Shown here: one piece after another, positions 40,013-48,560 of the stretch
Layout of the letters: each line of letters starts with the position of its first letter
Position numbering within the stretch: position 1 is the stretch's first letter
Origin: Pseudomonadota bacterium
GTDB lineage: Bacteria > Bdellovibrionota > Bacteriovoracia > Bacteriovoracales > Bacteriovoracaceae
Length of the DNA: 64,000 nucleotides
Assembly: GCA_027487515.1 (NCBI GenBank)
Contig: JAIYDL010000007.1
Span: 248,001 to 312,000, forward strand
Reading direction: 5' to 3'
Translations under genes and position numbers: made by a program
The notes under the pieces: generated by a model
What the model saw: only the letters and a program-made list of their open reading frames with translations
Told to the model about the DNA's origin: nothing
The model's database searches: none

Positions 40013-42310
40013 TTACTCGAGGCGCTCCTCCACCGGGGCCGCTTCTTTCTTTTCAACGTTCAGGAGTTCGTCTACTTCTTCAACGTCGAACTCGGTCAGC
40101 CCGTAAGGATTATCTTTCGAGTTGAGGTCCTCGTCGACGTAGCGCTTGCCTAGATTTTCTTCGATGTCATCGAGGGACTCTTGGTCGGCGTCGCCACGGT
40201 TCTTCTCGATGTCGTTAAGGTTCTCCTGTTCCAGGAGCTTATCTTCATCGAGCTTCGCGTCGTTGAGGATCTTCTCCGCCTGCTCGATCTCGTTCTCGAG
40301 GCGCTCCAGAGATTTGAGGTCCTTCTCCGAGTCCTTGATCACGGACTTCTCCCGCTCCTGCCGCTCGAGCTCCGCGAGTTCGTCCTCGGTGAGCTGGATC
40401 TTATCCGCCTGGTTCAAAAGATCTTCATTCAGATTCTCGAGGTTAAGCTCGACGTCGAGTTCCTCCAGCGCCTTGCCTCCCGTGAGATCTTTGTCTCCCT
40501 TCTCCGACGCCCGCTTCGCCTTCTCCTCCCGAAGCCGGGACTCTTTGGTCTTGGTGATGGCGATGTCCCCAGGGTAGAAATCTTTCACGGAGCCACTCAC
40601 GAGTGCCGTGGCAAAATTATCGGTCAGAGTGATGACCGTAACCTCCCCGAGCTTGTACGTCGGCTGGTCGGTGATGTTTGTGCCCAAAGAGCGGTCTTTA
40701 AATCCGTAGATCTCAAAGACATTGCCCATCTCGACGCCATCGGCCCGGCCACGGTCCAGGTAGACGACGTCTCCGAACCCCAACACCGTTTGCCGAGGCT
40801 GGAAACTCCCCAGGATGCCTGCTTCGATGAGGCGACTGTTGAAGGTCCGTGTGATCCGTTCGATCTTCGGAGTGTAGGCCGTGATCCGGTCTCCGCGTTG
40901 CGGAGTCCCGGCGACCTCGGTGAATTCGACTTCCCACTTGTCGCTGATCTTTCGGATGAGTTTGATGTGGCCGACGATGGAGTACTTGTAGCCCTCGCGA
41001 TCCGAGTTCGCTTGAGTGATCTTTCCACTCGACGAGTAGATGGAGAACTTATCCCCGGGGAGGACGTTCATAGATTCGTCGAACTTGACGTAGGCGTGAT
41101 CGAGGGTCACGAAGAAGATGTTTTCATTCGGGCCGTTGACGATCGACCCGAAGTCCTGAACCAAATTGGTGGAAACGAAGGTGCTCAGGTAGAAGCCCTG
41201 CTTGAACGAGTAGAAGATCTTCGAGTTCTTGTCGAAGCCGGACTTGTCGTAGTTCTTCGGAAGGACGATGTCGAAGTCGGTCTTCGGGGGCTCGTAGTTC
41301 TCGTACTCCCGGTTGAGCGCCTGCTCACTCGCCTTGGTCAGATCGTCCATCGTTTCCTCGGACGCGTACTGAAAGTAGACCCCCTGCTTTTCGAGGTTAT
41401 TCTTCTCCGAGAGCCAAGACGGAGTCGTGTCTTCTCCGAAGTTGGCCAGGTCGCTGGGATTATTGTTACCGACGGAGCCCGGCGTGGCGTTGAGCTCCTC
41501 ATCGGAGAAAGTCCCGAGCTTTACTTCCGGGGCCTGGGAGCCACTACCGGTGGTGAAGGAGAGCACCATGCCGGGCTCGATGAAGTGAGGGTTGGTGATG
41601 AATGAGTTTAAGGACCAAATCTTCGGGTAGTAATACCCAGAGCCGAAGAGCCGTTTTGAGATCTTAAAGAGCCAGTCATCTTTGACGACGGTGTACGTCT
41701 CGACTTTTGCGGTCGTGGCGACTTCGTTCCATTCGGGATCTGTGATCTGGCCCTGAATGTTCTGCGCGAGTCCTAGGAGTTCGCGCTCTTCTCGGCCGAC
41801 GTCGAAGACCTCCGGTGCCTTTTCTTTTTTCTCTGTGCCCGTGGTGGTGATCGGGATGGATTCTTCCGTGCCCTCGGCCGTGGTGGTGGTGGTCGAAGGT
41901 TCGAACTGCCCGTCGTCACCGAGATCGGCCTTGATGCTATCGAGATCATCTCCCGGTTTCTCCGCCCCCCCAGTGACAGTGGTCTCAGGAGAGGTGTCCG
42001 TTGGCAGCGCCTCGATGGAATTGGCCGGATCCAGCTCCACTTTTTCCGCCGGCGGCGTCGTTGTTCCAGTCTCCACGACGGGTGCGTCGACGGGGTCTTC
42101 CGGAGTTGTTCCCCCTTCTAGGGCCTCGAGATCAACCGTATCTCCAGAGATCCCCTCGGCTTGAGGAGCTGTCTCGCTCACCTCGTTCACCGCTGGAGCC
42201 TGGTCCTCTAGGAGAGTCTGGAGGTCAGTGTCATTGAGATCTTCCTGCGCCATCACCGCATGGGTAAGAAGCAACGTAAGGAAGATGAGGGTCTTGCTAT
42301 CCTTTCTCAC
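40013..42310 (-). CDS. LysM-domain envelope protein with acidic coiled-coil C-terminus
   Basis: 765 residues. It has a signal peptide (RKDSKTLIFLTLLLTHAVMA) and a long acidic Thr/Pro/Glu-rich region (~25-190). A LysM domain follows (~205-255: TYTVVKDDWLFKISKRLFG, then YYYPKIWSLNSF), then a beta-rich central part (~330-600) and a highly charged Glu/Asp/Lys coiled-coil tail (ELERQEREK, LENEIEQAEKIL). LysM binds peptidoglycan. The GTG start overlaps the stop of the TPR gene as TAGTG, so the pair is coupled. Similar LysM/TPR pairs are found with gliding or pole-organising systems (FimV- and Agl-like); that role here is only a suggestion. Confidence 0.85.
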   Translation of the reverse strand: MRKDSKTLIFLTLLLTHAVMAQEDLNDTDLQTLLEDQAPAVNEVSETAPQAEGISGDTVDLEALEGGTTPEDPVDAPVVETGTTTPPAEKVELDPANSIEALPTDTSPETTVTGGAEKPGDDLDSIKADLGDDGQFEPSTTTTTAEGTEESIPITTTGTEKKEKAPEVFDVGREERELLGLAQNIQGQITDPEWNEVATTAKVETYTVVKDDWLFKISKRLFGSGYYYPKIWSLNSFITNPHFIEPGMVLSFTTGSGSQAPEVKLGTFSDEELNATPGSVGNNNPSDLANFGEDTTPSWLSEKNNLEKQGVYFQYASEETMDDLTKASEQALNREYENYEPPKTDFDIVLPKNYDKSGFDKNSKIFYSFKQGFYLSTFVSTNLVQDFGSIVNGPNENIFFVTLDHAYVKFDESMNVLPGDKFSIYSSSGKITQANSDREGYKYSIVGHIKLIRKISDKWEVEFTEVAGTPQRGDRITAYTPKIERITRTFNSRLIEAGILGSFQPRQTVLGFGDVVYLDRGRADGVEMGNVFEIYGFKDRSLGTNITDQPTYKLGEVTVITLTDNFATALVSGSVKDFYPGDIAITKTKESRLREEKAKRASEKGDKDLTGGKALEELDVELNLENLNEDLLNQADKIQLTEDELAELERQEREKSVIKDSEKDLKSLERLENEIEQAEKILNDAKLDEDKLLEQENLNDIEKNRGDADQESLDDIEENLGKRYVDEDLNSKDNPYGLTEFDVEEVDELLNVEKKEAAPVEERLE

Positions 42311-43020
42311 TACATTCCTTGTGCTGGACCAAAGACGTCATTAAGCATCGACGCGTACTGGTCTCGCTTGTTCTGTAGACCGAGCTTCTCAGAGGTCACA
42401 ACCGCCCCGCGGAGCGCGTCGAGGACTACGCCGGAATGGGAGTGCTTCTTGATGATGTCCTCGAACACTTGCAGCGCGAGATCATACTGGCCCCGCGCCA
42501 GCAGAAGCTCTCCGACCTGAAACTTCGATCGAACCTTGACCGGCGCCACCGCTGAGACCTCGAGTTGCTGAAAAATTTTAGTCGCCTCTCCAGGATTTGA
42601 ATCCTTCATCGCCAGACCTCGGCGGTAGAGACTAAGCTGCCCCTCGACGTCCCCGGAAGCTGCAGCAGCAGGAGTCCCGCTTTCTTTAGCCGCAGTTCCC
42701 TCTGGGAAGAGGTTCACCGTTTCCGTATCAGCGTTCGAAGAGGCCTGCGCAAAATTCTCACCCTGAGTCCGCTGGAGCTCATCGACGAGTGAGCCCGCAG
42801 AGTTCTTGGGTCTTTCCTTGAGTTGTTCGTATTTTTTTGAGAGCTCTTCGTACTTCATTAAGAGCTGATCGTACTGCTCTCGAGAAACAGCTCGTGACCG
42901 CGGAGATTCCTTCTCCTCATCTTTGACCAGCGATCTTTCAAGATCCCGATACCACGAACAGGATGTCACCAGAAGCAACGTGGCAAGCGGTATCAAAGTC
43001 GATTTCAAAGCGTCCTCCAT
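42310..43020 (-). CDS. TPR-containing lipoprotein
   Basis: 236 residues. LKSTLIPLATLLLVTSC gives a lipobox Cys near residue 21. A coiled-coil follows (YDQLLMKYEELSKKYEQLKE), a linker, then two or three tetratricopeptide-like helices (LSLYRRGLAMKD, FQVGELLLARGQYDLALQVF, ALRGAVVTSEKLG). The layout resembles CpoB/YbgF (coiled-coil plus TPR), here tethered by lipid instead of free. It starts the operon with the LysM protein (TAGTG overlap). Likely an envelope scaffold protein. It is divergent from the DUF4911-like gene. Confidence 0.8.
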   Translation of the reverse strand: MEDALKSTLIPLATLLLVTSCSWYRDLERSLVKDEEKESPRSRAVSREQYDQLLMKYEELSKKYEQLKERPKNSAGSLVDELQRTQGENFAQASSNADTETVNLFPEGTAAKESGTPAAAASGDVEGQLSLYRRGLAMKDSNPGEATKIFQQLEVSAVAPVKVRSKFQVGELLLARGQYDLALQVFEDIIKKHSHSGVVLDALRGAVVTSEKLGLQNKRDQYASMLNDVFGPAQGM

Positions 43021-43094
43021 GACATAACTTCTTAAATTTTTTGACTTTCCTTATCTTATATCTTAATTCCAAATGGATCTTAGTCAAGGAATCT

Positions 43095-43364
43095 ATGTCG
43101 CCCCCCTATCAGCAGAGTAAAGAGCTCTACTACACTCGCTTACGTGTCCCTAAGGATGAGGCTTATTTCGTCTATTTCACCTTCGAGGCGAATGAGGGAG
43201 TTTGTTACTACTCTACGGTGGAAGAATCTCTCCGAGGGTCTTACCGAGACATCGATGTCCGAACTCCGATCGAAGGCCGAGAGGTTCTGAAGGGGCTGAT
43301 CAAAAGACTCCAGACGGAACTCCGTCTGGATGTCTTGTTGGAAGAAGTGCTTAAAGATTCTTGA
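43095..43364 (+). CDS. DUF4911-like small protein
   Basis: 89 residues. LYYTRLRVPKDEAYFVYFTFEANEGVC follows the DUF4911 pattern (R-x-x-x-x-x-x-x-E-x-x-x-x-x-x-F-x-x-E-x-x-x-G). The family is small and of unknown function, common in deltaproteobacteria-like genomes. AAGGA precedes the ATG at 43095; the longer frame from 43041 starts without one. The last 14 bases overlap the convergent peroxiredoxin gene. Confidence 0.72.
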   Translation: MSPPYQQSKELYYTRLRVPKDEAYFVYFTFEANEGVCYYSTVEESLRGSYRDIDVRTPIEGREVLKGLIKRLQTELRLDVLLEEVLKDS

Positions 43365-44079
43365 AGAAGTCCAAAACGTCAGTGTGGTGAGTTTTTGTGT
43401 CAACTTTGTGCATGACGTGCACGATTTTTCCTTCTTTATTGATCAAGAAACTCTGCCGAAGAATACCTTCAAACTCTCGGCCCATGAATTTCTTAAGCCC
43501 CCAAGCTCCGTAGGCCTTGATGACAGACTTCTCTGGATCGGCCAGGAGAGTGAAGTTCAACTTCTCTTTTTCTTCAAATTTCTTCAACGACTTCACGGGA
43601 TCAGCGCTGATCCCCAGAACTACGATCTGAGCGTCCCGCAGCAGAGCTTCTGAGTTCCGAATCTGACAGGCCTGAACCGTACAACCTGGGGTCATGGCCT
43701 TCGGGTAGAAATAAACCACGACGTTTTGTCCCCGGAAATCCTGAAGGGAAACATGTTTTCCATTTTGATCTTGAAGCGTAAACTCCGGCGCCATATCGCC
43801 GGGATTCAACGTCACCGACCTTGTCGGCTCAGAAGGGGTCTTCATTGTGGCCACTTTCTTAGCAGGTGCTTTCTTAGTCGCTGTCTTTGCCGGTGCTTTC
43901 TTCGTTACTTTCTTGGCCGGTACCTTCTTCGTCACTTTCTTGGCCGGGGCTTTCTTCGTCACTTTCTTCGCCGGTGCTTTCTTCGTCACTTTCTTCGCCG
44001 GTGCTTTCTTCGTTACTTTCTTAGCAGGTGCTTTCTTCGTTACTTTCTTAGCAGGTGCTTTCTTCGTGATCTTGCTCAT
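43351..44079 (-). CDS. bcp: BCP/PrxQ-type peroxiredoxin with lysine-rich repeat N-terminus
   Basis: 242 residues. Residues 5-76 are eight 9-residue repeats of the form TKKAPAKKV (one with V for A, one TKKAPAKTA), a histone H1-like Lys/Ala/Pro tail. Residues ~86-242 are a complete PrxQ/BCP domain: peroxidatic Cys133 in TPGCTVQAC with resolving Cys138 five residues on, and GISADPVKSLKKF. Peroxiredoxins reduce H2O2 and organic peroxides with thioredoxin. The strongly basic tail should bind nucleic acid or polyanions, so the enzyme may be kept on the nucleoid. I know of no standard PrxQ with this tail. The start is unambiguous. Confidence 0.92.
   Translation of the reverse strand: MSKITKKAPAKKVTKKAPAKKVTKKAPAKKVTKKAPAKKVTKKAPAKKVTKKVPAKKVTKKAPAKTATKKAPAKKVATMKTPSEPTRSVTLNPGDMAPEFTLQDQNGKHVSLQDFRGQNVVVYFYPKAMTPGCTVQACQIRNSEALLRDAQIVVLGISADPVKSLKKFEEKEKLNFTLLADPEKSVIKAYGAWGLKKFMGREFEGILRQSFLINKEGKIVHVMHKVDTKTHHTDVLDFFKNL
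43852..44067 (-). repeat. Tandem 27-base coding repeat (eight units)
   Basis: Eight direct, near-identical 27-base units encode the TKKAPAKKV repeats of the peroxiredoxin. Units differ mainly at synonymous positions, so selection keeps the protein sequence. Such tracts expand and contract easily, so copy number may vary between strains. Confidence 0.9.
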
Positions 44080-44093
44080 AGTTGTTCATCCTT

Positions 44094-44852
44094 TTACCAA
44101 TTGTCTCTGAGGTTACGTAATCTTTTGAACAATTCTCGCCCCAGTTGATCCGCTTCGGAAAGAGGTTCTTCCACTGGGAAGACGTTTTTTCTAATCTCCG
44201 GAGATCCGAGCCTCAAAAAGGGGTTCACCTGAAGCTCTTCTCCCAACGTCGAGGGAGCGAGTTCCTCAGGGCCTATCCCCTTAAGCTCTCGAAGCCGATC
44301 CGAGATTCTCCCATTCTCTGGTTCTACCGTCAGCGCGAACTCAAGATTCCGTTTCCGGTAGTCATGGCCAGGATAAAGAATGGTTGCTGCCGGTAACTGC
44401 CGTAGGACCTGGATCGTGGAATAGAGTTGGTCAACGTCCCCGCCTCCCCGACAGTTCCCGACGCCCGAGTTAAAAAGGGTGTCTCCGGAAAAAAGGGCGT
44501 GCGGAACTCCCTGAACTTTCCAGACGAACGCCTGATGATCCAAGGTGTGGCCCGGCGTATCCAGCGCCTCGAGAGTGTAGCGGTCCGTAAGCCGAAGAGC
44601 GTCTGCATTCCCAAGCTTTCGCACCGGGACACCGAAGGCTTCGGCCAGTGGGGCGTTTCCTTGGACATGATCCCAGTGCTGGTGCGTGTTTAAGATTCCT
44701 TTCAAGACGAGCCCGTTTTTTTTGATATACTCAATCATCGCACCGGCCTCGAACGGGTCGATGACCCAGGACTCTCCGGACTCGCTTTCCGTCATGAGGT
44801 AGCTGTAGTTTCGAAGAGGATTCTCTGTAAAAAACGTTTTCACAAGGATCAC
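44094..44852 (-). CDS. Metallo-beta-lactamase-fold hydrolase, glyoxalase II-like
   Basis: 252 residues. The zinc motif THQHWDH (His57, His59, Asp61, His62) is clear, with GHTLDHQAF, a SGDTLFNSGVG loop and LPAATILYPGHDY as further ligand segments, matching hydroxyacylglutathione hydrolase-like enzymes (thioester hydrolysis). The GTG at 44852 is preferred; AAGGTG lies upstream. Its start codon is one base away from the divergent Ste24 start, so no promoter fits between them. Confidence 0.9.
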   Translation of the reverse strand: MILVKTFFTENPLRNYSYLMTESESGESWVIDPFEAGAMIEYIKKNGLVLKGILNTHQHWDHVQGNAPLAEAFGVPVRKLGNADALRLTDRYTLEALDTPGHTLDHQAFVWKVQGVPHALFSGDTLFNSGVGNCRGGGDVDQLYSTIQVLRQLPAATILYPGHDYRKRNLEFALTVEPENGRISDRLRELKGIGPEELAPSTLGEELQVNPFLRLGSPEIRKNVFPVEEPLSEADQLGRELFKRLRNLRDNW

Positions 44853-44853
44853 G

Positions 44854-46128
44854 ATGGAGCACCTTTTTTCTTATTACACTCAGGTCACCTTCCTCTCTTT
44901 TATCATCATTAACCACCTGTTTGAAGTCTATCTTTCGCGCCGGCAAGTGGCGGCGCTGGAGCGGCATCGCAGCGAGGTCCCGCAGGAGTTCGCCGCTGAT
45001 CTTTCTCTCGCCGATCACCAGCGAGCGATTTCCTACGCCACGGCGAAGCTTCGGCTGGGCCAGTGGAAACTTTGCTGGGAGGCCGGGCTCCTCCTCTACT
45101 GGTTCCCCCTCCGAGGAGCGGAAAAGCTCTACGTCGCCGTGCCGTTCGTCGATCTGCATAAAGAAGTAGCGTTCCTCGTCGCCTTCACCGCTGTGCAGAT
45201 GGTGATCAACATCCCCTGGGCCGTTTACGGAACTTTTGTTCTCGAGGAGCGCTTCGGGTTCAACCGTTCCACGCCGCGACTCTTCATTCTGGACCGGCTC
45301 AAGGGCATCGCCTTGGGCGCACTGTTTGGCATTCCCCTCCTTTATGTCTTGTTCTTCGTCTTCGTGACCACTGGCCGCTGGTGGTGGGTGGTGGCCTTTC
45401 TGGTGCTGACGGGCTTCCAGCTCTTTCTGGTTTGGCTCTACCCGACGCTGATCGCACCCCTCTTTAATAAGTTCACTCCCATTGAGGGGGCAGAGCTCAA
45501 AGATAAGATAGAAGCCTTAGTCCGGCGCGCAGGGTTTAATGCCAGGGAAATCTTTGTCATGGACGCCTCCCGACGGAGCTCCCACGGCAATGCCTACTTC
45601 ACCGGTTTTGGGAAAAATAAACGCGTGGTGTTCTTTGATACGCTTCTTCGAGACCTTAAAACAGGGGAAGTGCTTGCGATCCTGGCCCATGAACTGGGCC
45701 ACATGAAGCTCCGACACATTCCGAAATCCCTTCTCACATCCCTTTGCCTCTCCTTCCTCGGATTCTGGCTCATGGGAGAATTGGCCCACCAGAATTGGTT
45801 TTATGCGGGCCACTTCATCCGTGCGGTCTCCCCCGGAGTCCTCTTCCTCCTCTTCACCCAAGCGCTGTCCGTCTACACCTTCTGGCCCGGGCCCTTAGGG
45901 TCATGGATCTCTCGGCGCCGGGAGTTCGAGGCAGACGCGTATGCGGCTCAAGAGGCCAGACCCGAAGATCTCATCTCCGGGCTACTGAGGCTTTACCGCG
46001 AGAACGCTAGTCCCGTCGTCACCGACCGCCTCTACTCATTTTTTTATCACTCTCATCCGCCAGCGTTAGAGCGCATCCGACGGCTCGAGTCATTCGTCAA
46101 AGGACAGGCCCGTGAGAGATTGCCGTAA
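44854..46128 (+). CDS. M48 family Ste24-type membrane zinc metalloprotease
   Basis: 424 residues, the length of Ste24/CAAX prenyl protease 1. About seven hydrophobic helices, HELGH at 279-283 (AHELGHMKLRH) and the third zinc ligand Glu in RRREFEADAYA near 360. FNKFTPIEG and HGNAYFTGFG are family hallmarks. In bacteria such enzymes are thought to cleave membrane proteins for quality control. AAGGAT sits before the ATG, within the other gene's coding region. The 3' end overlaps the convergent lysophospholipase by 39 bases. Confidence 0.94.
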   Translation: MEHLFSYYTQVTFLSFIIINHLFEVYLSRRQVAALERHRSEVPQEFAADLSLADHQRAISYATAKLRLGQWKLCWEAGLLLYWFPLRGAEKLYVAVPFVDLHKEVAFLVAFTAVQMVINIPWAVYGTFVLEERFGFNRSTPRLFILDRLKGIALGALFGIPLLYVLFFVFVTTGRWWWVVAFLVLTGFQLFLVWLYPTLIAPLFNKFTPIEGAELKDKIEALVRRAGFNAREIFVMDASRRSSHGNAYFTGFGKNKRVVFFDTLLRDLKTGEVLAILAHELGHMKLRHIPKSLLTSLCLSFLGFWLMGELAHQNWFYAGHFIRAVSPGVLFLLFTQALSVYTFWPGPLGSWISRRREFEADAYAAQEARPEDLISGLLRLYRENASPVVTDRLYSFFYHSHPPALERIRRLESFVKGQARERLP

Positions 46129-46944
46129 GAAATTCAAGTAGGGCCTGCGGTATTTTTCAATCTCATTGTGAAGTTCATGGTAGCCACCCTCGATGACTTT
46201 GAGCTGTGCTGACTTCTCAACCTTGGTGAAGTACTTGATCGCCAGCTTGGCGTGAACCAATCCGTCCTCTGTTCCAACGGCCACGAAGAGCGGGCAATCC
46301 GCTCGAAGCGGCCGAGAGAAGACCTCGCGTCCCATGCGAAGGACTTCGAAGAAGAGCTTGGAGTGAATCGCGAGCTGGTTGTACTCATCCTTCACGTAGC
46401 TCTCGTAGACTCGCCCATCGTGAGAGAGCCGTTTAAGATCGAGGACTCCCTTGAGCGGAAGGGTAGGACACTTTTTGAGCCCCTCAAAAAGAAGCGCCGG
46501 AGAAAGGCTAAAGGCCTGCCCTAAAAGACCGGGGCCCGCCACTGCAGGAGAGCTCAAAAAGACCTTCTCGGGGTAGAAGTCGCCGGATGATTTAGCTTGT
46601 AAGAACCCCGCCGTAATGAGGCCACCCATGGAGTGCCCAAAGAGGGTGTAGGCGGTCATGCTAAAGTCCTTCCGGAGGTAGTCGATGACGGACTGGAGAT
46701 CCTTCAGAAAATCTCCGAAGTCTTCCACCCACGCCCGCTTTCCACCGCTGCGCCCATGGCCTCGGAGATCATAGATCGCGATGTTGAAGTTCGCGGAAAA
46801 GAGCTTCAGGATATACTCGTGGCGAAGCAAGTGCTCCCCGAGCCCATGCGTTACGATTAACCATTTCGAACTTCCCGTCTCCCGAACCAGGCATTTGAGG
46901 ATGGTGCCATCGAAAGAAATAATGTCACGGTATTCATTATTCAT
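46090..46944 (-). CDS. Lysophospholipase / monoacylglycerol lipase-type alpha/beta hydrolase
   Basis: 284 residues, alpha/beta hydrolase of the serine aminopeptidase S33/lysophospholipase group. KWLIVTHGLGEHLLRHEY is the HG oxyanion motif with the family GLGEHxxRY-type signature. The nucleophile elbow is FGHSMGG, with an acidic residue in AVGTEDGLV and His in EGGYHELHNE. IYDLRGHGRSGGKR is also typical. Likely cleaves lysolipids or monoacylglycerols in the cytoplasm or at the membrane. Its promoter must lie in the short gap before the divergent zinc-motif gene. Confidence 0.92.
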   Translation of the reverse strand: MNNEYRDIISFDGTILKCLVRETGSSKWLIVTHGLGEHLLRHEYILKLFSANFNIAIYDLRGHGRSGGKRAWVEDFGDFLKDLQSVIDYLRKDFSMTAYTLFGHSMGGLITAGFLQAKSSGDFYPEKVFLSSPAVAGPGLLGQAFSLSPALLFEGLKKCPTLPLKGVLDLKRLSHDGRVYESYVKDEYNQLAIHSKLFFEVLRMGREVFSRPLRADCPLFVAVGTEDGLVHAKLAIKYFTKVEKSAQLKVIEGGYHELHNEIEKYRRPYLNFLRQSLTGLSFDE

Positions 46945-46966
46945 AAAAATCCTTTATACTAATTCC

Positions 46967-47344
46967 ATGTATTGCCCAGTTTGCTTCCAGAACACCATGA
47001 AAATCCGCTCCAGTGGAGTGATCAAGCTCACGTTTAACGGAAAGTCCCGGAACACGTCGCTGTTCACATATAATCTCCAAAAAGAATCACAGGAGCAACT
47101 GGATGCGAAGCTCCGGGAGAAAATTGTGGATTTCCTCAGTTTCTATTCGGAGTTCATGAACAAGCCACCGATTAAAAATTTCGAATGCTTCTCTTCAGAC
47201 TTCCAGTGCACCGGGGGCTGTAAGATCGACATCAACTCGAAGCTCAGCGTGGTGAATGTGGTCTACCCGGCAGCTGTGATGAAGCAAATCCTCCTCGAAG
47301 AAGGAAAGAAGTTCGGGATCGGCATCGAGCTCAATCTCTCCTAA
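46967..47344 (+). CDS. Small cysteine-rich protein of unknown function
   Basis: 125 residues starting MYCPVCFQNTMKIRSSG, whose CPVC is a zinc-knuckle half; ECFSSDFQCTGGC near residue 85 could complete a Cys4 zinc site. The rest is mixed alpha/beta with no family I know. The start at 46967 is chosen because the upstream extension runs into the divergent hydrolase; no strong SD is visible. Stops of this gene and the convergent lipoprotein overlap (47341-47344). Confidence 0.6.
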   Translation: MYCPVCFQNTMKIRSSGVIKLTFNGKSRNTSLFTYNLQKESQEQLDAKLREKIVDFLSFYSEFMNKPPIKNFECFSSDFQCTGGCKIDINSKLSVVNVVYPAAVMKQILLEEGKKFGIGIELNLS

Positions 47345-48396
47345 ACTCCCCGCGGCGTTGCGACCTTGACTTCGAACTCCACAAACCCTTTGAGCTTAAA
47401 CGACTCCGGGACTTTGCCGGCGTGGATCACGGCGTCGAGCTTGATGGCATTTCCCTTGCGGGCGATGGGAACGAGGTTCACGTCCGGAACCCGAAGCTCC
47501 AAGCACGAATCGGGGGTGCATGCGTCGATGAAAGTCACTTCGAGGTCTTCAAGCTCCGTCGCCACCTCGCCCATGATGATCTTGAACGACTCTTCAATCA
47601 CCGAGTCTTTTTGAAGCTCGATCAAGAGCGAGTCATCGAGCATGAGGATGCGGCGGAAGAAACCTTTGAGCTTTGGATGATCCAGAAAGAAATGCTTGGT
47701 CCGCTGGGGATGCTTGGTCTCCATGAAATAAATCTGCCCGAAATCCTTCAGCACCGTGTCCTTGCTTCGGTCGGGCCGGCTGTAGCGCAGAAGAGTGACG
47801 CTCTTCGCTTTTTCCGTGTCCACGACCGTTCCTCGGAAGTTTCCGGAGAAGACTTCCATCAGCTCTCGCATCTCACGCCGGTCGTAGTCCTTGGTCGTTA
47901 GCGTCGGCACGTAGGATTCCGGACGCTCCAGGCGCACCGCCTCGAATCGCACCGCGAGCTTATCTAAGAAATCGAAGGTCACGTTCCCGCGGCCCATGAA
48001 AAAGTAGGTAAACCAGTCCCGGATGCGCCGCTCTTGGGCGGGTGGTTTCATGTAGAAAAAAAAGCGCTTGAGGCGCACGGACTGGAGCTCCGTCGGAAGC
48101 ACTGGAATGGGCTGCGTGTAGGAGAGCTGGAGCTTCCCCATGTTCGTGTTTGCGGCAAAGACATCTCCCACAAACTTGAGGATCCCACCGGCGATCGGTC
48201 CAATCCCCGGGAGCGGAGTTTGGTACGCAAGGGAGCTATCCGACAGGGGAAAAGTGAGACTCCGGATGACGTGCTTGCCGTCACCGTAGGCGTTCGCTAG
48301 GCTCTCTGAGCGGACATCATTTTTGATCTTACTCTCCTGCCCGCACCCAACGCATAAGGCAGCGAGAAGAACGAAGGATAAGGACCGCTTGACCAC
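47341..48396 (-). CDS. Lipoprotein of unknown function
   Basis: 351 residues. MVKRSLSFVLLAALCVGC is a lipoprotein signal (Cys18). The mature protein is soluble, mixed alpha/beta, with paired basic-acidic residues and two cysteines close to the C-terminus (DACTPDSCLEL). No family recognised. The GTG at 48396 is supported by AGGGG eight bases upstream; a perfect TATAAT (48436-48441 on this strand) could be its -10, without a clear -35. Confidence 0.72.
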   Translation of the reverse strand: MVKRSLSFVLLAALCVGCGQESKIKNDVRSESLANAYGDGKHVIRSLTFPLSDSSLAYQTPLPGIGPIAGGILKFVGDVFAANTNMGKLQLSYTQPIPVLPTELQSVRLKRFFFYMKPPAQERRIRDWFTYFFMGRGNVTFDFLDKLAVRFEAVRLERPESYVPTLTTKDYDRREMRELMEVFSGNFRGTVVDTEKAKSVTLLRYSRPDRSKDTVLKDFGQIYFMETKHPQRTKHFFLDHPKLKGFFRRILMLDDSLLIELQKDSVIEESFKIIMGEVATELEDLEVTFIDACTPDSCLELRVPDVNLVPIARKGNAIKLDAVIHAGKVPESFKLKGFVEFEVKVATPRGV

Positions 48397-48560
48397 ATGA
48401 ACCCCTAAGTCTTTGAAACAACGAGAGCGCCGGTGATTATAACTCCTGCCTAGATTTCAAACAGGCTTGTTCACCATTTTACACACTACTCTGTAGAAAC
48501 TTCATCCGCCTAGGGACCTGACGTACACTCCTCACAACGCTGACACGAGGATTCCATGCC

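Noticed and set aside
40181..41605. 474-codon open frame on the plus strand
   Set aside because: Antisense to the LysM protein gene; composition mirrors its Glu/Lys-rich codons and no domain is seen.
43852..44067. CRISPR-like array from the 27-base repeats
   Set aside because: Units are contiguous with no spacers and are in frame within a protein gene.
43847..44110. Hydrophobic repeat protein (FLAGAFFVT units) on the plus strand
   Set aside because: It is the reverse complement of the Lys-rich peroxiredoxin repeats, not a gene of its own.
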